Below the pieces are notes generated by a model that saw only the letters and a program-made list of their open reading frames with translations, had not been told where the DNA came from and did no database searches. Positions 4,689 to 5,887 of a stretch of 5,887 nt of DNA are shown here, piece after piece. The stretch is from NCBI GenBank assembly GCA_023429855.1, contig JAEZDB010000358.1, positions 1-5,887 of the forward strand, written 5' to 3'. The first letter of the stretch is position 1; the number at the start of each line of letters is the position of its first letter. Source of the DNA: Actinomycetes bacterium. Its GTDB lineage: Bacteria; Actinomycetota; Thermoleophilia; Solirubrobacterales; Solirubrobacteraceae. The position numbers and the translations under genes are program-made.

Positions 4689-5887
4689 CTACTTCGCGGT
4701 GCGGGCAGCGTTGACGGCGTCCATCAGGATCCGGCACTGCGACTGCGAGCCGGGGCGCTGCGAGTTCATGACGAGCGACAGCTGGTACTGCTGCGGCGCG
4801 TTCATCACGCAGGTGTGGACTTCGCGGCCGCCGGAGTAGAAGCCGTCGCCGCCGTGCCACCAGAGGCCCGCCGACTCGGTGCCCGCCAGGTTGGAGCCCA
4901 TCTTCCAGCCGAGCTTGCCGGCGAACATCTCAGCGCGGGCCGAGGCCGGCATGATCTTCGTGGTCTCACGCAGCGTGGCCGTGATCTTCACGAGGTCCTG
5001 CGCGGAGAGGAAGAGGCCGACGTGGCCGCCGCACTCGTTGCGGGTGTCGTCGGCGTAGCCCATCGGCGAGCCGCCCTGCAGGAGGTTGAACTTGTTGTAG
5101 GTGTGCGTGTTGGCGTGGGTGTTGAGGTCCCAGCAGGTGGTCTCCATCACGCCCGACGGCGCGAGGATCTTCGTGTTCACGTACGACAGGAACCGGTAGC
5201 CGTGGTTGGCCTTGGTGACCGAGCCGGCCGGGCCGCCGGCGAACTGCCAGAGGCGCGGCAGGATCACGCGCAGCAGCGCGTAGTTCGCGTTCTTGTACTG
5301 CTCACCGGAGGCGAGGTCGGGCGTCGCGCCATGGGAGACCAGCGGCTGCAGGGTGTCCCAGCGGTTGCCCCACTCGCTCGTGTCGACGTTCGGATCGTTG
5401 AACGCCGCCAGGACCCCCGAGGTGTGGGTGAGCAGGTGGCGGAAGGTGACCGGCTTGGCGGAACTGGCCTTGAAGCCCTCGCCCTTCGCCCAGCCCGCAG
5501 GCAAGTACGACGAAACCGGCGTGTCGACGTCGATGTTGGCCGCGTCGAGCGCCCGGACGATCGCCATCGCGGTGATCGACTTGTTGACGCTCCACACCTG
5601 CAGGCGCGTGCCCGGCCCGAACGGCAGGCCGCCCGGGATCTGGTTCTGGTCGTTCGGCGTGCGGGCGAAGCCACCGCCCTTGCCCGCCACGATCTGGCCG
5701 GACTTGGAGATCGAATACGCCCAGCCGACCGGGCCGCCGTTGACGCCGACCCCCGACTCGATGCGCGACTTCAGGACCGACAGGCTGATCGGCGCCTCGC
5801 CGGCGAAGCTGCCGGGGCCGATCGGCTCAGGCGCCGGCGGGTCGGGCGTGTCGTCCTGCGGGACGGCGACCTTGCCGAGGTTGGCGG
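4689..5887 (-). CDS. serine beta-lactamase/DD-peptidase-family hydrolase, 3' part
   Basis: The C-terminal 398 residues of a serine hydrolase of the class C beta-lactamase/penicillin-binding family; the start lies right of the window. Such enzymes act outside the membrane on beta-lactams, peptidoglycan peptides or esters; the substrate cannot be told here. All catalytic motifs are present in the visible part: SVNK (Ser99, Lys102, SxxK) in VWSVNKSIT, the family signature FRHLLTHTSG (148-157), YKN (197-199, YxN) in YKNANYALL, and HGG (344-346) in WWHGGDGF. Cysteines at 251, 285, 359 and 384 suggest two disulfides, consistent with export. The first visible residues include a Pro/Asp-rich segment (DDTPDPPAPEP), probably a linker after an unseen signal peptide or domain. 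A GTG at 5690 is internal, since the frame is open and homologous beyond it. The gene lies 269 bases upstream of its truncated paralogue on the same strand and ends just before the dyad repeats. Confidence 0.93.
   Translation of the reverse strand, partial: ANLGKVAVPQDDTPDPPAPEPIGPGSFAGEAPISLSVLKSRIESGVGVNGGPVGWAYSISKSGQIVAGKGGGFARTPNDQNQIPGGLPFGPGTRLQVWSVNKSITAMAIVRALDAANIDVDTPVSSYLPAGWAKGEGFKASSAKPVTFRHLLTHTSGVLAAFNDPNVDTSEWGNRWDTLQPLVSHGATPDLASGEQYKNANYALLRVILPRLWQFAGGPAGSVTKANHGYRFLSYVNTKILAPSGVMETTCWDLNTHANTHTYNKFNLLQGGSPMGYADDTRNECGGHVGLFLSAQDLVKITATLRETTKIMPASARAEMFAGKLGWKMGSNLAGTESAGLWWHGGDGFYSGGREVHTCVMNAPQQYQLSLVMNSQRPGSQSQCRILMDAVNAARTAK

Noticed and set aside
4689..5690. GTG at 5690 as true start of the serine hydrolase
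   Set aside because: The frame is open to the right edge, and the residues before the GTG (GWAYSISKSGQ) align with the paralogue, so the gene continues past the window.

Overview
The window is very GC-rich, with G or C at almost every third codon position. It carries an actinobacterial-type LexA with a GAAC-N4-GTTC operator, a two-domain TerD-family protein of a kind common in actinobacteria, and a tRNA without an encoded CCA end. This points to a high-GC Actinomycetota chromosome. A Thermoleophilia/Solirubrobacterales-like source is my guess and is not proven by anything here.

Layout from left to right. (1) The 3' end of an ECF sigma factor with a SigZ-like cysteine-rich tail (+, 1-318). 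(2) A 166-residue protein of unknown function (+, 456-956). (3) Convergent to it, a TerD-family protein with two TerD-like domains joined by a Pro/Ala linker (-, 991-2322). (4) lexA (-, 2444-3088), with a near-perfect SOS box overlapping its own start codon. (5) Divergent from lexA, a tRNA-Leu(GAG) gene (+, 3231-3315), followed by a strong terminator, a palindrome and a second, probably bidirectional, terminator. (6) A secreted protein of 293 residues (-, 3538-4419). (7) A 269-bp gap with two tandem TGCA-phased dyad repeats. (8) A serine beta-lactamase/DD-peptidase-family protein running off the right edge (-, 4689-5887).

The most notable feature is the pair 6/7-8. The secreted protein and the serine hydrolase are neighbouring paralogues. 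They share the N-terminal strand region, four cysteines and the C-terminal segment. In the smaller copy the SxxK and YxN motif region has been replaced by a short basic stretch, and the HGG motif reads QSG. It looks like a non-catalytic derivative retained beside an intact enzyme. The core genes (lexA, tRNA, TerD) look ordinary, and I see no mobile element, phage or CRISPR. I found no clear multi-gene novel system. The pseudoenzyme pair and the dyad repeats between the two genes are the best leads.
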